A stretch of 64,000 nt of DNA from contig JAKJHU010000030.1 in the NCBI GenBank assembly GCA_022316685.1, positions 6,455,058-6,519,057 on the forward strand, given 5' to 3'. The translations under genes and the position numbers were made by a program. A model generated the notes under the pieces. It saw only the letters and a list, made by a program, of their open reading frames with translations, searched no databases and was not told the origin of the DNA. This DNA comes from Progne subis subis (lineage: Eukaryota > Chordata > Aves > Passeriformes > Hirundinidae). Positions 26,645-38,660 of this stretch are shown piece after piece (position 1 is the stretch's first letter; each line of letters opens with the position of its first letter).

Positions 26645-29600
26645 AAAGTCTCCACTTAAATCTATGTGACAAGAGAAGCACATATATATGGATTTGCTTA
26701 CTGCATGTGATGTACTCATTATCATGTTACTACAATATCCCTAACAGATGCTTTTATTTGAGATACTCCATACAACTTCATAGAAAGAAAACATCCTACC
26801 AGGGTATACTAATTCAGTGGATTATAATACCCTTTATGAATCATAGAAAAAAAGGCATTAAGCAAAGCCTTATGGAAATTCATATTCAGCTAAAATCTAG
26901 AAGTCAGAGCATATGAATGTAAGTGTGTGCCTTCCCACTATACAGCGCATCAAACAAGACTTCATTTTTCTGTTCTAAACTGCTTACCTTCAGTGATTGA
27001 AAAGTTCTTTCTAACAGAGCAGCTCGCTCCTTAAATGAGTACGATTATTAAATTTTTAAGAGATATCATTGACTAGAACAAATTTTTTTCTAGTAACACT
27101 AGATATAAATTAGAAAAAATCTTATTTTTTCCACAAAATAACTATTCTCACTATCCTTCTGCATTTACAAAGGGACGTATCTGTATCTCCCAACAGGTGC
27201 ATATGAAGCTGGAATAATAAAAACCAAGTTATAGGCCCTTCTAGCACATTAATTTATTCTTAACTTTTAAATACAAGCAATTTCATTACAGACTTCCACC
27301 ACATGCCAAAGCTGTGCTCACACTGCTTGTTAGAGGATCACTCTACTGTTTTATGGCTACAACTGACCTTGAATGTCTGCTCTAGTCACCCAGTCAGTCC
27401 CAGAAGCTTTCACTTAGTAGAGGAAACATCTCCAAGGTTAAGCAAAGGCTAGTCATGAATTACAGACAATCAGATGGGTGAAACACGCAGTTCCCATCCC
27501 AGTATATAGTTCAAATGTACTTTCCACTCACAGAGAAACACAACTAGTGCACTTTCATTGCTTTGTGGAATTTTTCATTTACTAATAGTGAGCACATTTT
27601 CTCTCACTTTCTCTCACAACAAAAAATTCCACAACCAAATAAATGTATCTGGGAAAGTCCTATAAGTAATAAAACTCACAAGATGCTTAAGTGAGAAACC
27701 ACCTTGACTCAAAGTACTAAACCAAATTGTTTTGGGTGACTCCCTTCCCCCCTTCGAAACATGCTCTACTTGTATTGTCTACATTCTTCATTTTGGGGAG
27801 GCTCTTAATTTTGCTTGCCGACTTCCTGACTAGTTCCAGAAAGTTGCTCCTCACAAAATAGCTGAGAAAGATATACAGACTTTCCCTCATAATCTAAAAT
27901 TAAGCATCAAATAAAACAGCAGGAAAAAAAAAAAAAAACAACCAACAAACTGGTACATAGCTATTAAATATGCTAGCCTTGATAAGAAGACACCACCACA
28001 ATGTACCAGAAGTTACAGTATATCCAAATTTAAAGTATTTGTTCAGAGAAACAAGCCCAAACCGCAACTTAGATTAGGGCTTTTTTGAAGTGTTTGCACT
28101 GATCTGTCTATTATGCTGAATTTAGCAGTTTTAACTTAGATACTCACAAGAATCAATAATATATATTTCAAAGCAATTGTAAAGCTTTGCATAATGAATC
28201 ATCAGTGAAGTAATAACTGCAGCAAAAAAAATCAAGTGTAGGAAACAAAAAAAGAAGACAGAACATCACAATTCTTCAGAGTATGGTATCATAAAGCCTG
28301 CTATAAACCACTCTGAGCATTTATTTCTACTGAGGGGATAAACACAGGAACTCATCTACAACCAAATTTTTTAGTATATAATGCACTGATACCCAGTGTT
28401 TTCTTAAAACCATGTAAACTATGGAGGCTCAATTTTACCAACCGACACCTCAAGTAATAACTGGTACTGCAAAAATGCAAGAATGCAATTCTGAAACGCA
28501 TACAAGCTAAAAACATCCCAGGCTGTCAAAAAATTACACTCTCTCAATTACTGCCTAGCTGGATATCTCAGCTGTTCCAGTATTTTAACATAATCATTAA
28601 CTTATCTGGGACAGTATAAATGGAACACTAAAACTTGAAAATGCAGAGACAAGAAAGCAAAACCACACTATTTACACAGTACAAACAGTACTCATGAATT
28701 TTTAAAAAACCCATAAGGAAGTTAGTGAATTATACTTAATAAGTGTGGAAATAATGTCTACATCTTGGGAAACTTGAGGCATCTGGTAAAAGGTACCTAA
28801 TGTGGGAAGGAATGTACCTAACAGACCAAAGGCACAAAGTTTAAAAATCTGAGTTCTGCTAACAAACCACAAGACTGGTAACAACTCTAAATTTTAGCCA
28901 CACCTAGTACAAAACAATAAGCATTTAGTATCTAGTTGAAAATAATACTGATACAATTTACATCTATTTGATATTAAAACAGGAGTGACTGAAGTAAAGG
29001 AATCAAACAGATTCACCTGTAGGGTCCTTCCAACCAACACTAATGCAGTAGAACTCTTCCTCTCCTAGCAATGAAAGAACAGATGAAAAATTATGCTAAT
29101 TACATGCTTTGCTCTGAAGACAGGAATGGGGTCAGATGGCTTCTGTCATGATCCTGGTTACAAGAACACCTCTGCTCTTCCTCTGGCTGACAGTATTCTC
29201 ATTTAGTGTACAATAGCAATCACACCGATGACCTTATACTCAATTTTCAAACTTTTTGCTATGAGGTTGTTTAGGATATGGGTTTTTTTTCTTCTCTCCT
29301 CAAATGAATGTTGCTTTAAATATTGTCCATGTGACCTCACAGACATTTTGAATATAGATGCAAGATTTGCTCTGAAAAGTCAGCTGAATGTGTATATACT
29401 TGGACAAGTTGACATTCGATTAACTTATTAGACAACATAAATTTCTACAGTGTTAAAATTGGGACATGTTCTCTTAAAGGACTACAAAACTGTTCTAATA
29501 AATTAAATGCAGTGGTTTTGCCAATAATGCGATTTACTGCTTAGCAAAATATATCTCTTCAGTATATCACAAAATATCACTAAAGACTGACATTCAAGAG

Positions 29601-29988
29601 TTTAAGATACAATAATTTATTAAGTTAAGCTATTCCTTTAGGACAGTCTGTTCTGGCTTTGGAGTTCAGCTTCTTTAGAAAATTGAATAAACTGGCTGGC
29701 AGACTTTATTTGCTTACATGATTCAGGCTATTATTTCAAACAAGGCGAACGAACCCAAAGAACCATTTATTCTTCCTCCTCTCATACCATCATTAACAAA
29801 CTGACACGCAAGTTCGGGTCCTGACAAGTGAACTTTTGTAACAATTTTACTTGTTTTCCCTTAGAACCAAATGAAGAAGGAGTTATATATACAGTATTGT
29901 TATAACTTCAAGTAACATCTGTACCACAGAAACCTGGAATGGTTCTAATCCAAAATTAAATGTTCTAAGGCTTGTATGAGCGTAGTAG

Positions 29989-30599
29989 TGTGGTGATGCA
30001 GAACTGTTTTATTAGGTTTTTGTAAGAAGTTTATGTTATGGTTCATTTCACTGTATCCCCAATGTTGTAACCCTTTTTGTGTTTTCTGTATAACAAGGTG
30101 TTTTGTGGCAGTCCTCCCACCCTCCTCGCTCTGGGGCAGCCTGCCTATCACTCCAGGGGTCCCTCCCAGATTGCAAAATCTCAGGGAGAGGGCTTCAGGT
30201 GATAGGCCCCCTGGGGGGAATTCCTTTAGCTCTGGATTTTAGTGGTCCAGGGCTTGGGGGTGGGCACACCTTGTTATCCCCTGGATCCCCTGATTTGTTG
30301 TCTTGTTGTAACCTCCCTGGAACCCCTCCCCCGCTTATAAGGTGGAGGAGAGAGATTCAAACTCTCTCAGCTCGGAGCTCAGCTCTCTGCTAATAAACAT
30401 CTTTTAACCTGCTAAGCTGAGAGCCAGCCTTTTCTCTTCTGCTGCCGTTGCTGTCACGACACTATTGAGTCCAGCTGCCAAGAAGCCGACCCAGCAGGTA
30501 AATAGCCTGCGTGCCCATCCGAACTGGGAACATCTGTGGCTGTTGACCCGAGCTAGCCGGAGGTCATCTCCCGCCAGGAGCGGGACGGAACCAGACACA
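29989..30599 (+). mobile_element. Solo LTR, ~570-610 bp, antisense to LRP12
   Basis: GC-rich LTR-like sequence with a TATAA box near 30336-30340, AATAAA at 30392-30397, a plausible R/U5 downstream, and a 3' end at CCAGACACA (30599). The 5' end is uncertain. A TG start at 30034 (TGTTATGGTTCATTTC) looks LTR-like but shows no target-site duplication. A start at 29989 gives an imperfect 6-bp duplication, TAGTAG left and TAGTAT right. No primer-binding site follows the 3' end, so it is a solo LTR. I do not recognise its named family. Confidence 0.75.
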
Positions 30600-31369
30600 T
30601 AGTATGTTTTTCTTTAACAAGACAAAATAATATCAGTAGCAATGTAGTCTCAGTAATCTAACATAAAACACTGTTCCAATCGCAATTTTGGAGAATAATC
30701 CTTTTCTAATCTCCACTAATAACTCAGTTATTAGTGCTTCCAAGGGTACTCACCAAACCAAAAACCAGCCTAGAGATAAGGATAATTAAGACTGACCTCT
30801 TCTGCTGCCATTTCTACATTGTAACTCTTTCAGTGTCCCTGTCCTACTGCTATAAATATTTTTCTTTGACACACATTTACATCTGGAAGTCAGAAGCAGG
30901 GGAAATTAATCTACTGTACTACTGCACTGACTGCTACCAACTGCACAAAACTTTACAGAAATTGCCTGTTCAGTGTGACAGAAATTCAAATTAACATATA
31001 ATAGATATAGTCTTAACTATATAAATATAATTAAGACTACATAAAGTTCGAATTTTCAGAAATCTGAAGAAGCCAAATACCCATGATTCCAGACTCCATT
31101 CCAAAGGAAGACATGTCCTAGTTTCTGCATTACACCACCTTAGAGACTTTTCATAACTTAGCCTCTGCTCAGAACACCAATCTCTCACAAACTGGTCCTG
31201 AAAGTGCTCCATCACAGTACAATTAGATATAAACCATCATCCTGACAAGAGTTAAGTAAAAACCAAACAAAATGGTAACTTTAGAAACTCAGTTCTCTAA
31301 CCTGAGCTCATGTTTTAGCAGGAAAAGAAATAAGATCTGGAGGTACTTTAAACATGTGCAGATGTGTCG

Positions 31370-31462
31370 TTCAGGATTTAATGATGGACTTGGAAGTGCT
31401 GGATTTGCAGTTGGATTCTATGATCTTGAAGGTCTTTTCTAACCTACATGATTCTATGATTC
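31370..31462 (+). mobile_element. CR1 LINE 3' tail fragment
   Basis: The segment contains ATGATCTTGAAGGTCTTTTC, then TAACCTACATGATTCTATGATTCC, which is the standard CR1 3' terminus. It is about 90 bp, 5'-truncated, and antisense to LRP12. Confidence 0.85.
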
Positions 31463-34377
31463 CAAGATTTACTTCATTTCCAGCTGATAAATCACAGAAC
31501 TTTGGTTTGAAAAATACTTCCCTCAAGAACAGGACTGATTTCTCAGATGACATTTTCTCCCCTAAAAAAGTTACTTGCACAACATATGGTTCTGTTTTGA
31601 ACTCAGATAACTGTTATGGCCTTTGAGATAAGCAGAAATGTCTCAATATTTGTCCTAGTAAAAGATAGACCAGGATTATATAGAGACACATAAAAACAAT
31701 TATTTCTTGGATATAAAACTCTCAAGCCAACTGGAAGGCTGGAAATACAAACCAAAAAATACTGTTGCCCAATGGCCTACCAAGCCACAATTCTTTTTAG
31801 TCGGTGCTATTCCAATATTTCACTCATCAGTATTCCTCCTTCTCAAATTTTTATAATTATAGTCATCATCACAAAGAAGGTTTGAAAAATTCACCAACTA
31901 CAGGGAAACAGAGAAACATTCTCTGGAGAGCTCAATGCCCACATAACAACCTTGGTGAATTTAGTATTTTAATTAGCAGAAAATTCTAGACATTTTAGCT
32001 GTGCAACTGCATAATAGAAGGCAGCTGAAGTGACACACCATTGCTTTTCCAAGCATGCTTTTACCTTGGGTACTGCCTATTGCATTCAAAGCCTTAACAT
32101 AATGGTATCTGCAAGGCTCTGCTCAGGATCAACATTACAGTCCAGAGTTAGGCTGACAGCAGTGTCTTGATCAAATTCATGTCAATACTAAATCAGTTTA
32201 GCTTGGAAGAGCTAAGAGCAGTTGTACAGGAAGGTAAAAAGCATTAATAGGACATAGTTCCCAGTCTCACTTTCTTCTCCCAAAATAAATAAATGGGAGA
32301 AATCAAAATGAAAGCTAGAGAAAGGGCTATGCTACACAGTAAATGCTTGCTGTTGTTTTGGATACTAAAGCCTGGGGAGGATAGTTATTTTCCTTTGAGC
32401 AGTGAAACTTGTCAGAATTTCAGACATTTTTAACAAAAACTGTTAAGAGAAACTAATTTTTCATGAGGAGGAAGTGACACAGCGTGCTGATCAAAATCAG
32501 AAGCGCCTTCTCCTTCCTGGCAGTGGCACTAACGGATGGTGATCGGTTTCTTAGCAAGGCGGAAAAAACATATGAAGCCTTCTTGGCTGAACTTTCAAAA
32601 GTCTTGATTAAAGGTCTATCAAAAATGTTATTCTGAAAGAATTTAATTTGGTTGGTTTTTCTCTAACCAAAGATTATGCTTGTGATTTAAGTTTTTGTAA
32701 GGGAAATGCTGACAGTTACACCTAAGTTACAGTATCACAATTCAAAACGTTTTACTTAAGCTGAGGAGGAATATCACAATTATAATTTTGATTTTTAACT
32801 TCAATTCTGTGATGAGTATAATAAAATCAGCACATTGAGTTTGTTAAAAAAAACCCTTTTCACAGAAATTATATTTTAAGTACATTAAGTACGCAAATAG
32901 AAGAACAGCTTAATATATCCAAACTTGAGATTTCTGCTACCACTCCTGCTCCACCATTAGCTAACTTTTTTCCAGTTGTGCTTATAGTTTACCTTTTGAC
33001 ATGAAACTCTTTTGCTTTAATTAATATCCATTTAAAAGATCCCCAAAAGTACCCCACTTTGTTCATGCAAATACACCTGCTCAAAAATTAAACTTTACCA
33101 GTGTGTCTATTTGGTTACAGGTACTGGCAGAGTTGTAGCTCTGAAGAAGCCTTCCTTACTTTTCTACTCATGTACATATGAAATTGGAAATGCTCCTACA
33201 AGCTTATGTAGTACATCGAAATTTTTAGAGTTTGGACTGATTGTTGTGTCACAGGCACGTGCTGGACAGAACACTTTGCAAAGGCAAATCTGAAATATCT
33301 TGACGTCCCAGACACAAGCTTGCTTTTTTAACAGTGAAAGAGATTCCAATTACTTAAGTTCAATAGTACATTTAGACCAACGGCATCTGCTTCAGAAACT
33401 GCTAAAGCAGGGCCCCTGTCGTTGTCCTCCTTAGGGCAAGGCACATGCCCAGCTCTGTGCCAAAGGCCACTTCTCCTGCTTGAGGCCCAGAGTCACAACC
33501 TACACTCGACTGCATAAAACAAACACAACTTCCTGAGAAAACATGAGATGACCCTCTTTGTCAAGTACCTGTGTTTTGATCGGTCATGTGTTACTGGGCC
33601 ACCTTTATACTGTAAAAACCAACCTCAGCACATTTACACAAATATTTTTCATTAGCAGTTCTGTTTAAAGGTGGGCTTACACCCAGGGATGAAATCCTAT
33701 TCGGGTATGAACTGCAGACAGGCTGAGCAGAAACAAAGGTCCCTGGAAGGTCTTCCAGGCCTGTGCTGATGTGTCACAAACTCATCACCAGCGCCGGCCC
33801 TCGACCCCGCGGCCCGGGCGGGCCGCCCTGCCCCCGACACCAGGCTTCATTCGGCCTGGCCGGAGGTGGAACATCTCCCAAGCATCCATCCCTCTTATCC
33901 ACAGGCAGCGATTACCCGTGACTCAGAGGATTTGGGGCTGGCTTGTTTGTGCGGCCCCGCGCCAACTCCGGAGTTCCCGGTAAGGCACATCTGCGGGAGA
34001 GCAAGCACAGGGCAGCTGGGCCAGATCCCAGAATCCCGGCCCCAGTTTTAAGGACTTCCCAGAGGAGATTTACGTCCACCCCCAGAAATAATAAACAAAT
34101 AAAGAAATAATTTAGCAACACGCCAAAAAACCCAAACAAACCAAACCAAAAACCCTGGAGCGAATTCTGGAGCAGTCGAGCTCGAAGGAGGACACAGGGC
34201 TGGGGGCAGAGAAGAGAAGTACGGGGACACCAGCCGGGCCTGGCGGCGGTCCCAGGAGGCTCCAGGGACCCCGCCGAGGCCGGCCGGGAGAAAGGCCGCT
34301 TTGTTCCCCCTCCCCCGCGGCCGCCTCCCGGCCCGCGAGACGGAGGCGGACGGGCGGCGTCACCGCCCGGTACCTAC

Positions 34378-34456
34378 CGCAGCAGGAGACGACGAGGAGC
34401 AGGAGTTGCGCTGACCTCCATGCCGGGGAGCCCTCTGCGCTCCCCCAAGGGGCCAT
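34378..34456 (-). CDS. LRP12: LRP12 coding exon 1 (start codon and signal peptide)
   Basis: On the minus strand, ATG at 34456-34454 sits in a good start context (G at -3 and +4). It opens 26 codons plus one base, starting MAPWGSAEGSPAWRSAQLLL and continuing into LVVSCC, then the donor G|GTAGGTA. The human LRP12 exon 1, as I remember it, also has 26 codons plus one base and shares the spaced ESPxWRSAxLLL-type core. The extra base joins to the first two bases of exon 2 to make a glycine codon, so the reading frames fit exactly. The segment is the n- and h-region of a signal peptide that targets LRP12 to the secretory pathway. No in-frame ATG exists further upstream; only a TTG opens the frame at 34516. 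The first residues differ from mammals, as is usual for signal peptides. Confidence 0.93.
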
Positions 34457-34528
34457 AACACCCGCCCGCAGGGAGGCGGCCCGGAGCCGGAGCTGCCACC
34501 ACCGCGCCCCCGACAAGGAGCCGGAGCT

Positions 34529-34542
34529 GCCGCCGCCGCCGC
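34529..34542 (-). repeat. Short CGG tract in the LRP12 5' leader
   Basis: On the minus strand this reads GCGGCGGCGGCGGC, nearly five uninterrupted units, about 73 bases upstream of the LRP12 ATG. In human LRP12 the 5'-UTR CGG repeat is the site whose expansion causes oculopharyngodistal myopathy type 1. The tract here is in the corresponding region and is short. Related impure CGG-type runs lie at about 34581-34590 and 34650-34666. Confidence 0.85.
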
Positions 34543-34600
34543 AGGAGGGGCCGGCGGCGCCTCGCCTCCTCGCCCGCCGGAGCCGCCGCCTCGGGGAGTG

Positions 34601-34744
34601 CTAGCGGCCCGCACTCCTCGGCCGCCCGCCCGCCCGCCGAGCCATGAGCCGCCACCGCCGCCGGCCTCGGCCTCCCTCCTCGCGCGCCGCTTCCTCCTCC
34701 CGGCTGGGCTCCGCCGCGGCTGCGCACTGCCGGCACGAGCGCAT
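34601..34744 (-). other. Upstream ORF in the LRP12 leader (47 codons, nested 14-codon start)
   Basis: On the minus strand an ATG at 34744 opens 47 codons ending in TAG at 34603-34601, about 145 bases before the LRP12 ATG. A second in-frame ATG at 34645 would give the last 14 codons (MARRAGGRPRSAGR). The encoded peptide is Arg/Ala/Glu-rich and looks like translated GC-rich leader, so any role is more likely in limiting LRP12 translation than in making a stable product. Whether one or both ATGs are in the mRNA depends on the unknown transcription start. Confidence 0.5.
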
Positions 34745-35617
34745 GGAGCCGCTCCCGGCAGCCGCGGGCCGGGCGGGCGAGCGGGGCGGAGCGGCGGCCC
34801 CCAGACGGCGGGGGCGGGCCCGGGCCGCCGCGCTCGGCTCGGCGCGGCTCGGCGCAGCACCGCCCTGCCGGCTCCTCCGGCTCCTCCTTCGTCACCTCCT
34901 CCCTCCCCTCCCACTTCGTTGCCATTGTAGCCTCCGGGTTTTGGCCCGCTCCGTCCCAACGAGGCAGTCGGCGCCATCCGTGGAGGCTGAGGCTGCATCC
35001 GGCGGAGTGAGGGTGAATGTCCCGGCGGCTGAGCAGCCCAGAGCCCCGGCCCACACAGCATAATCCAGTGGGAGTTTGAGTGCCCTGGCTCTTCGCCCTG
35101 AATAAAACTGCCTGAATCCAAACCCAGTCTGTAAAGCACAGGGGTACTCTGGCAGCTGGCGGCTGCTGTGCTTCTGACTTCCGAATTCGCATTTTAACGG
35201 TGAGACCGAAGAATTATCGTGGGAGCACAAAAAGCGCAACTCCTGTAGATGCAAAATTAAGGACCCCGTAGAAATTCTTTCTGACACTTCCTGTTCGATT
35301 AGTTGCCCGTTTTCCTGCTGCATAGTTGTCAGTTATCTGAATATGGGATTCACAGTGCAATTATTATATTTAGCTTTAATTTTGCAGTGCCTGTGGCAGA
35401 CCATGAGAAGTGTTTATTGACCCTGTTCGACTAGAACCATTTGTTTGGAATAACAAAGTATTGCCATTCTCGAGAAAAGCTCAAGTTAACCTTTGTTGAT
35501 AAGGCTTTATAGCTACACCTTGAAAGCAGATGTGTTGAGTCAAACCAGAGTTCCTGCTCCACAAATGGTCATTGCAATGGAGAGTGCTCTATGCTATTCT
35601 CATTCATCTCATTTTTT

Positions 35618-35900
35618 CACAGAATCATGAAATAATTTTGGTCGGAAAACACCCTTAAAATCATTTAGTCCAACTGTAAATATAGCATTGCCAAGTCCAC
35701 TACTAAACCATGCCCCCACATGACACATCTACATATCCTTTAAGTCCTTCACAGGAATGGTGAATCAACTACTTGCCTGTTCGAATGCTTGACAACCCTT
35801 CCTGTGAAGAAATATTTCCTAATATCCAATAAATTTTCCTGTCACAACTTGATATCACTTCCTTTCATTTATTGTTCTGTGATTTCTCCTGCATTTGTAT
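35618..35900 (-). mobile_element. CR1 LINE fragment, reverse orientation
   Basis: The plus strand begins TCACAGAATCATGAAATAAT and continues through TTGGTCGGAAAACACCC, AAATCATTTAGTCCAACTG and CCTTCCTGTGAAGAAATATT. This is the reverse complement of the CR1 3' end extended inward. It is diverged and 5'-truncated, and lies about 0.6 kb upstream of the CpG island. Confidence 0.88.
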
Positions 35901-37079
35901 GCAAATCCCCATCTACTTGGGGAGGAAGAAAAATATATTGTGAGATTTTCTCATTTGAAAGGGAGGAGATGTTTATTTAAGGGTGAGCATCTGGATAAAG
36001 ATTCAACATTAATAATTGTCATGAGAGAAGTAAGGTAAACCAGCCAAGCATGAATGCTTTCCAACTCTGGGAAGTTGTGGCCCAAAAACACCCTGAGGTG
36101 GCATCATTGAGTTTAACAGTACTCAGTCGATTGGTCTTCAGTACATTTGTCCAGTCACAGTTTGAGCCTATGAGTTTTCATCCCTCTAAAGCCATGAGTT
36201 TGCACACAAAATTAACATTTCATGGAAGAATACAGCAGGCTATAGGTTTATACAAACAAGAAAGCATTCACAGCAGCTTGGCCAACAATCTTCTATGTTT
36301 CTTTCTACTCACAAGTCTAACTAACTTCTTCAGTGAAACCCCAGGTGGCCTTTTTTTCACTCACTCAATCCAATTTATTTTTAAAATTTTTAATTATTAA
36401 CAATGTGGCACTGAAGGAAGTGTGGTCTGTAGCTACTGAGGGAGGCATTACTGCTTTTATGAACATACACCACACAAAGCCTATGAACACACAGGGATTT
36501 CTAACCCTCCCACAGTAATTACAGCTGTAACTAAGAGATGTGATATAATTCTCTTTACATAGATTTCAGTTGCATAACAAAGAAGACAACACTAATTATC
36601 TTTAAAGATTAAATGCAATTCCAAACAACTCAGATATCTGTGTTGGCAAAAGTACTTTCAACTTCCTGCACAAACAAGTGGCGACCCTTTACCATGTACC
36701 CAGGATTGATTATTCATGACAGAGAGCAAAGCATCAACCCCTGATGCCAGGGGCTTAATTCCAACATCCTTCTTTAAAGATGCAGAGTGAAGATTGATAT
36801 GGAAAAGAGTCTTGCCTCAATACTAAATGAGCTTGGCAAACTAAAGGTGAGATACCAAAGTGATGATCCAAAGAAGAAAAAAAAAAAAATTGCAGAACTT
36901 TGCCTGCATATGAGATGAGCTGGATCTTTTAAGTCCAGGGAAGAGAACATGTTAGTATTCCAGATAAAACAGGATGTCAAGCAACATCGACTCACATAAT
37001 ACCCTTAGCAAGTCCACCAGATCTACAAACTTCTTTCCTAGCCAAATTGCCTGAGTAAAAACTCTTACTCATTTTTGGC

Positions 37080-37099
37080 TTTTTTTTTTTTTTTTTTTT
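37080..37099. repeat. (T)20 homopolymer
   Basis: A pure T run of about 20 bases with no attached element that I can recognise. Confidence 0.9.
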
Positions 37100-38589
37100 G
37101 CTACTGCTTTTGGTCTCTGCTGAGAGCTTCCTTAATCTTTTTGATGTTTTGGATGAATATATTTACTCCTATGCCTGGAAAGTATGTTGTAAATCACAGT
37201 CATAACTCTATGTACATAAAATTATAATCATGACTGCATTTTTTGTTTGGATTTTTTCCCTGTGCTCTTATCTGAAGATGACTAATAGAAGTTTATTATT
37301 AGGAATAATTTTAAACTGGCACAGATGTTGACAGCACCTTTCTTTGAAGGCAGGTGAAGATAAAACATCCTCAAAGCACACATGCTTCACCTTGAATCAA
37401 ATCAAGACCGCTGTTATAGGCAGTTTTATTCTGTCTGATGCTTTAGGTTGACACATGAAGCTACTGAGACAGCTTCTGCAAGAATTCGGGGACCCACTGA
37501 CAATATCAGCATATGATTTTTTTTCTTTCTGTACTTTTTTTTGCAACATTATTATGTTTTTAAGGATCACTTGAGTATAGTAACTTCAGTTTCACTTCAC
37601 TTCCTGCTAAATGCACTTCCTTTTTGCCATCCTTGCTATTCTTTTTTTCCCCCTCTTCCTCATCAGTTCTCCCATTTCAGACTATGGTGTTAGCAAATGC
37701 TACCCAAAGATTTAAGAACAGTTTTATGGCCCATTGTAAAACGACTCCACATTTAATTCCTTTCTCTCTATTCCTGCTCTGACTATGTAAAACTGAAGAA
37801 AATCTTACAGTATCTCTCTAATGCTAAGTCTTGGTTGGAACCTCTCAGGACTATTTTAATAAACAGTGAGAAATGAGGACAGTTTAAGATGTTTGCTAGA
37901 TCTCAGCTAAACAAAGTTACAGTATTCTTCCTTTACCAATCTCATTATTTTCTGTCCCATAACTTCCCTTCACATGAGGTCATAAGAAATATTGCTATAA
38001 TCAGTACCAGTATTTAACTTTTTGGTGAGTCCTCTACCACATCTGAATTTACTTGAACTGGTTTTTTGCAGAAGTTTATCATAAGAGGGACAGCAATGGA
38101 ATTCTAAATATTCTTATTAGGTTTTTTTTTTAAAAAAACAATTATAAACAGTAAAGCGTAACAAATAGGTAGCAGAGGAAATGAATTTCTCTTCTAGACT
38201 TATGTTTATTTTTCAGCACAACATATGAACACTGGGACAAAAGTTATTTGTGCTATCTATTCAGTCATTTATTTTTTCTAACAAACAGTTGATTGCACAG
38301 CAGTTGTCCAAAGGGTGCTACTAAACTACATTTTTATACAACGTTATTTTTAATTCTAGACCACAGATACCTCAAATCTAGAGTACCCTACATAACTTCA
38401 CTGCAAAATTATGAAAGACAGTGGAAGATGTTAGAAATGTCTGGATCAAGGCCATTGTGCTAAAAAATATACAGTATACATCAGAATCTGCTTACGGTGT
38501 CCTGGTGTACATATTCATATTGCTCTTCCATACTGGAGGAAATATATCAAATGTGTTAAGTCATCATTTATTTCATTGTGCAGTCTAGA

Positions 38590-38660
38590 GGTCACTCAAG
38601 AGCAGGGCCCCATTTTACTAAGGACTGTGCAAACATAGGACATGCTGTCCATTTAGCAGT
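38590..38660. mobile_element. Possible ancient amniote interspersed-repeat remnant
   Basis: The phrase GAGCAGGGCCCCATTTTACT, followed by AAGGACTGTGCAAACATAGG, resembles an old repeat widespread in reptile genomes (GGGCCCCATT, then a short gap, then a CTGTACAAACA-type block). The match is short and from memory, so family and orientation are not assigned. Confidence 0.3.

Larger units (their letters stand above)
4263..34377 (-). other. LRP12: LRP12 intron 1 (about 30.1 kb)
   Basis: This is the interval between the exon 1 donor (GTAGGTA, minus strand, 34377-34371) and the exon 2 acceptor (AG at 4264-4263). It is AT-rich and non-coding. Supported contents are three solo LTRs (23614-24710, 26254-26644, about 29989-30599), CR1 tails near 10147-10200, 12545-12945 and 31370-31462, homopolymer and T/G-rich tracts, and the downstream shoulder of the CpG island. 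I see no recognisable gene or RNA in 4263-10140, 13000-23600, 24720-26240, 26660-29980 or 30610-33770. Those stretches are unique-looking sequence with short chance ORFs and may hold conserved non-coding elements that cannot be judged from one sequence. Confidence 0.85.
34457..34750 (-). other. LRP12: LRP12 5' leader (upstream boundary approximate)
   Basis: Very GC-rich sequence directly upstream of the LRP12 start codon on the minus strand. It holds a short CGG tract (34529-34542) and an upstream open reading frame (34601-34744). The transcription start site is unknown, so the right boundary is a guess. Only the part near the ATG is certain to be transcribed. Confidence 0.6.
34180..35060 (-). 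promoter_or_regulatory. LRP12: CpG-island promoter of LRP12
   Basis: This is a sharp rise to very high GC and CpG content against an AT-rich background. It contains several GGGCGG/GGGGCGGG Sp1-type boxes (for example near 34786-34816) and no TATA box. It surrounds LRP12 coding exon 1 and extends upstream of it. A smaller GC-rich shoulder lies at about 33785-33865 inside intron 1, separated by an AT-rich gap at about 34065-34150. The transcription start cannot be placed exactly from sequence. Long open frames on both strands here (up to 272 codons) come from a lack of AT-rich stop codons and are not genes. Confidence 0.9.

Noticed and set aside
28990..29045. Possible CR1 tail (GGGTCCTTCCAACCAACACT)
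   Set aside because: Only about 20 bases resemble CR1 and the terminal ATTCTATG motif is missing, so it is not listed as a feature.
34457..34516. N-terminal extension of LRP12 by 20 codons (start at 34516)
   Set aside because: The apparent start there is TTG, not ATG. The ATG at 34456 has good context and gives the same exon 1 length as the human protein.
34360..35192. Long open frames (up to 272 codons) on both strands of the CpG island
   Set aside because: They are Arg/Ala/Gly/Pro-rich translations of GC-rich sequence in several frames at once. Only the short LRP12 frame ending at a splice donor has family support.
36050..36400. 116-codon plus-strand ORF
   Set aside because: No recognisable domain, AT-rich non-coding context, and no splice or promoter support. 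The length is within chance expectation for the window.
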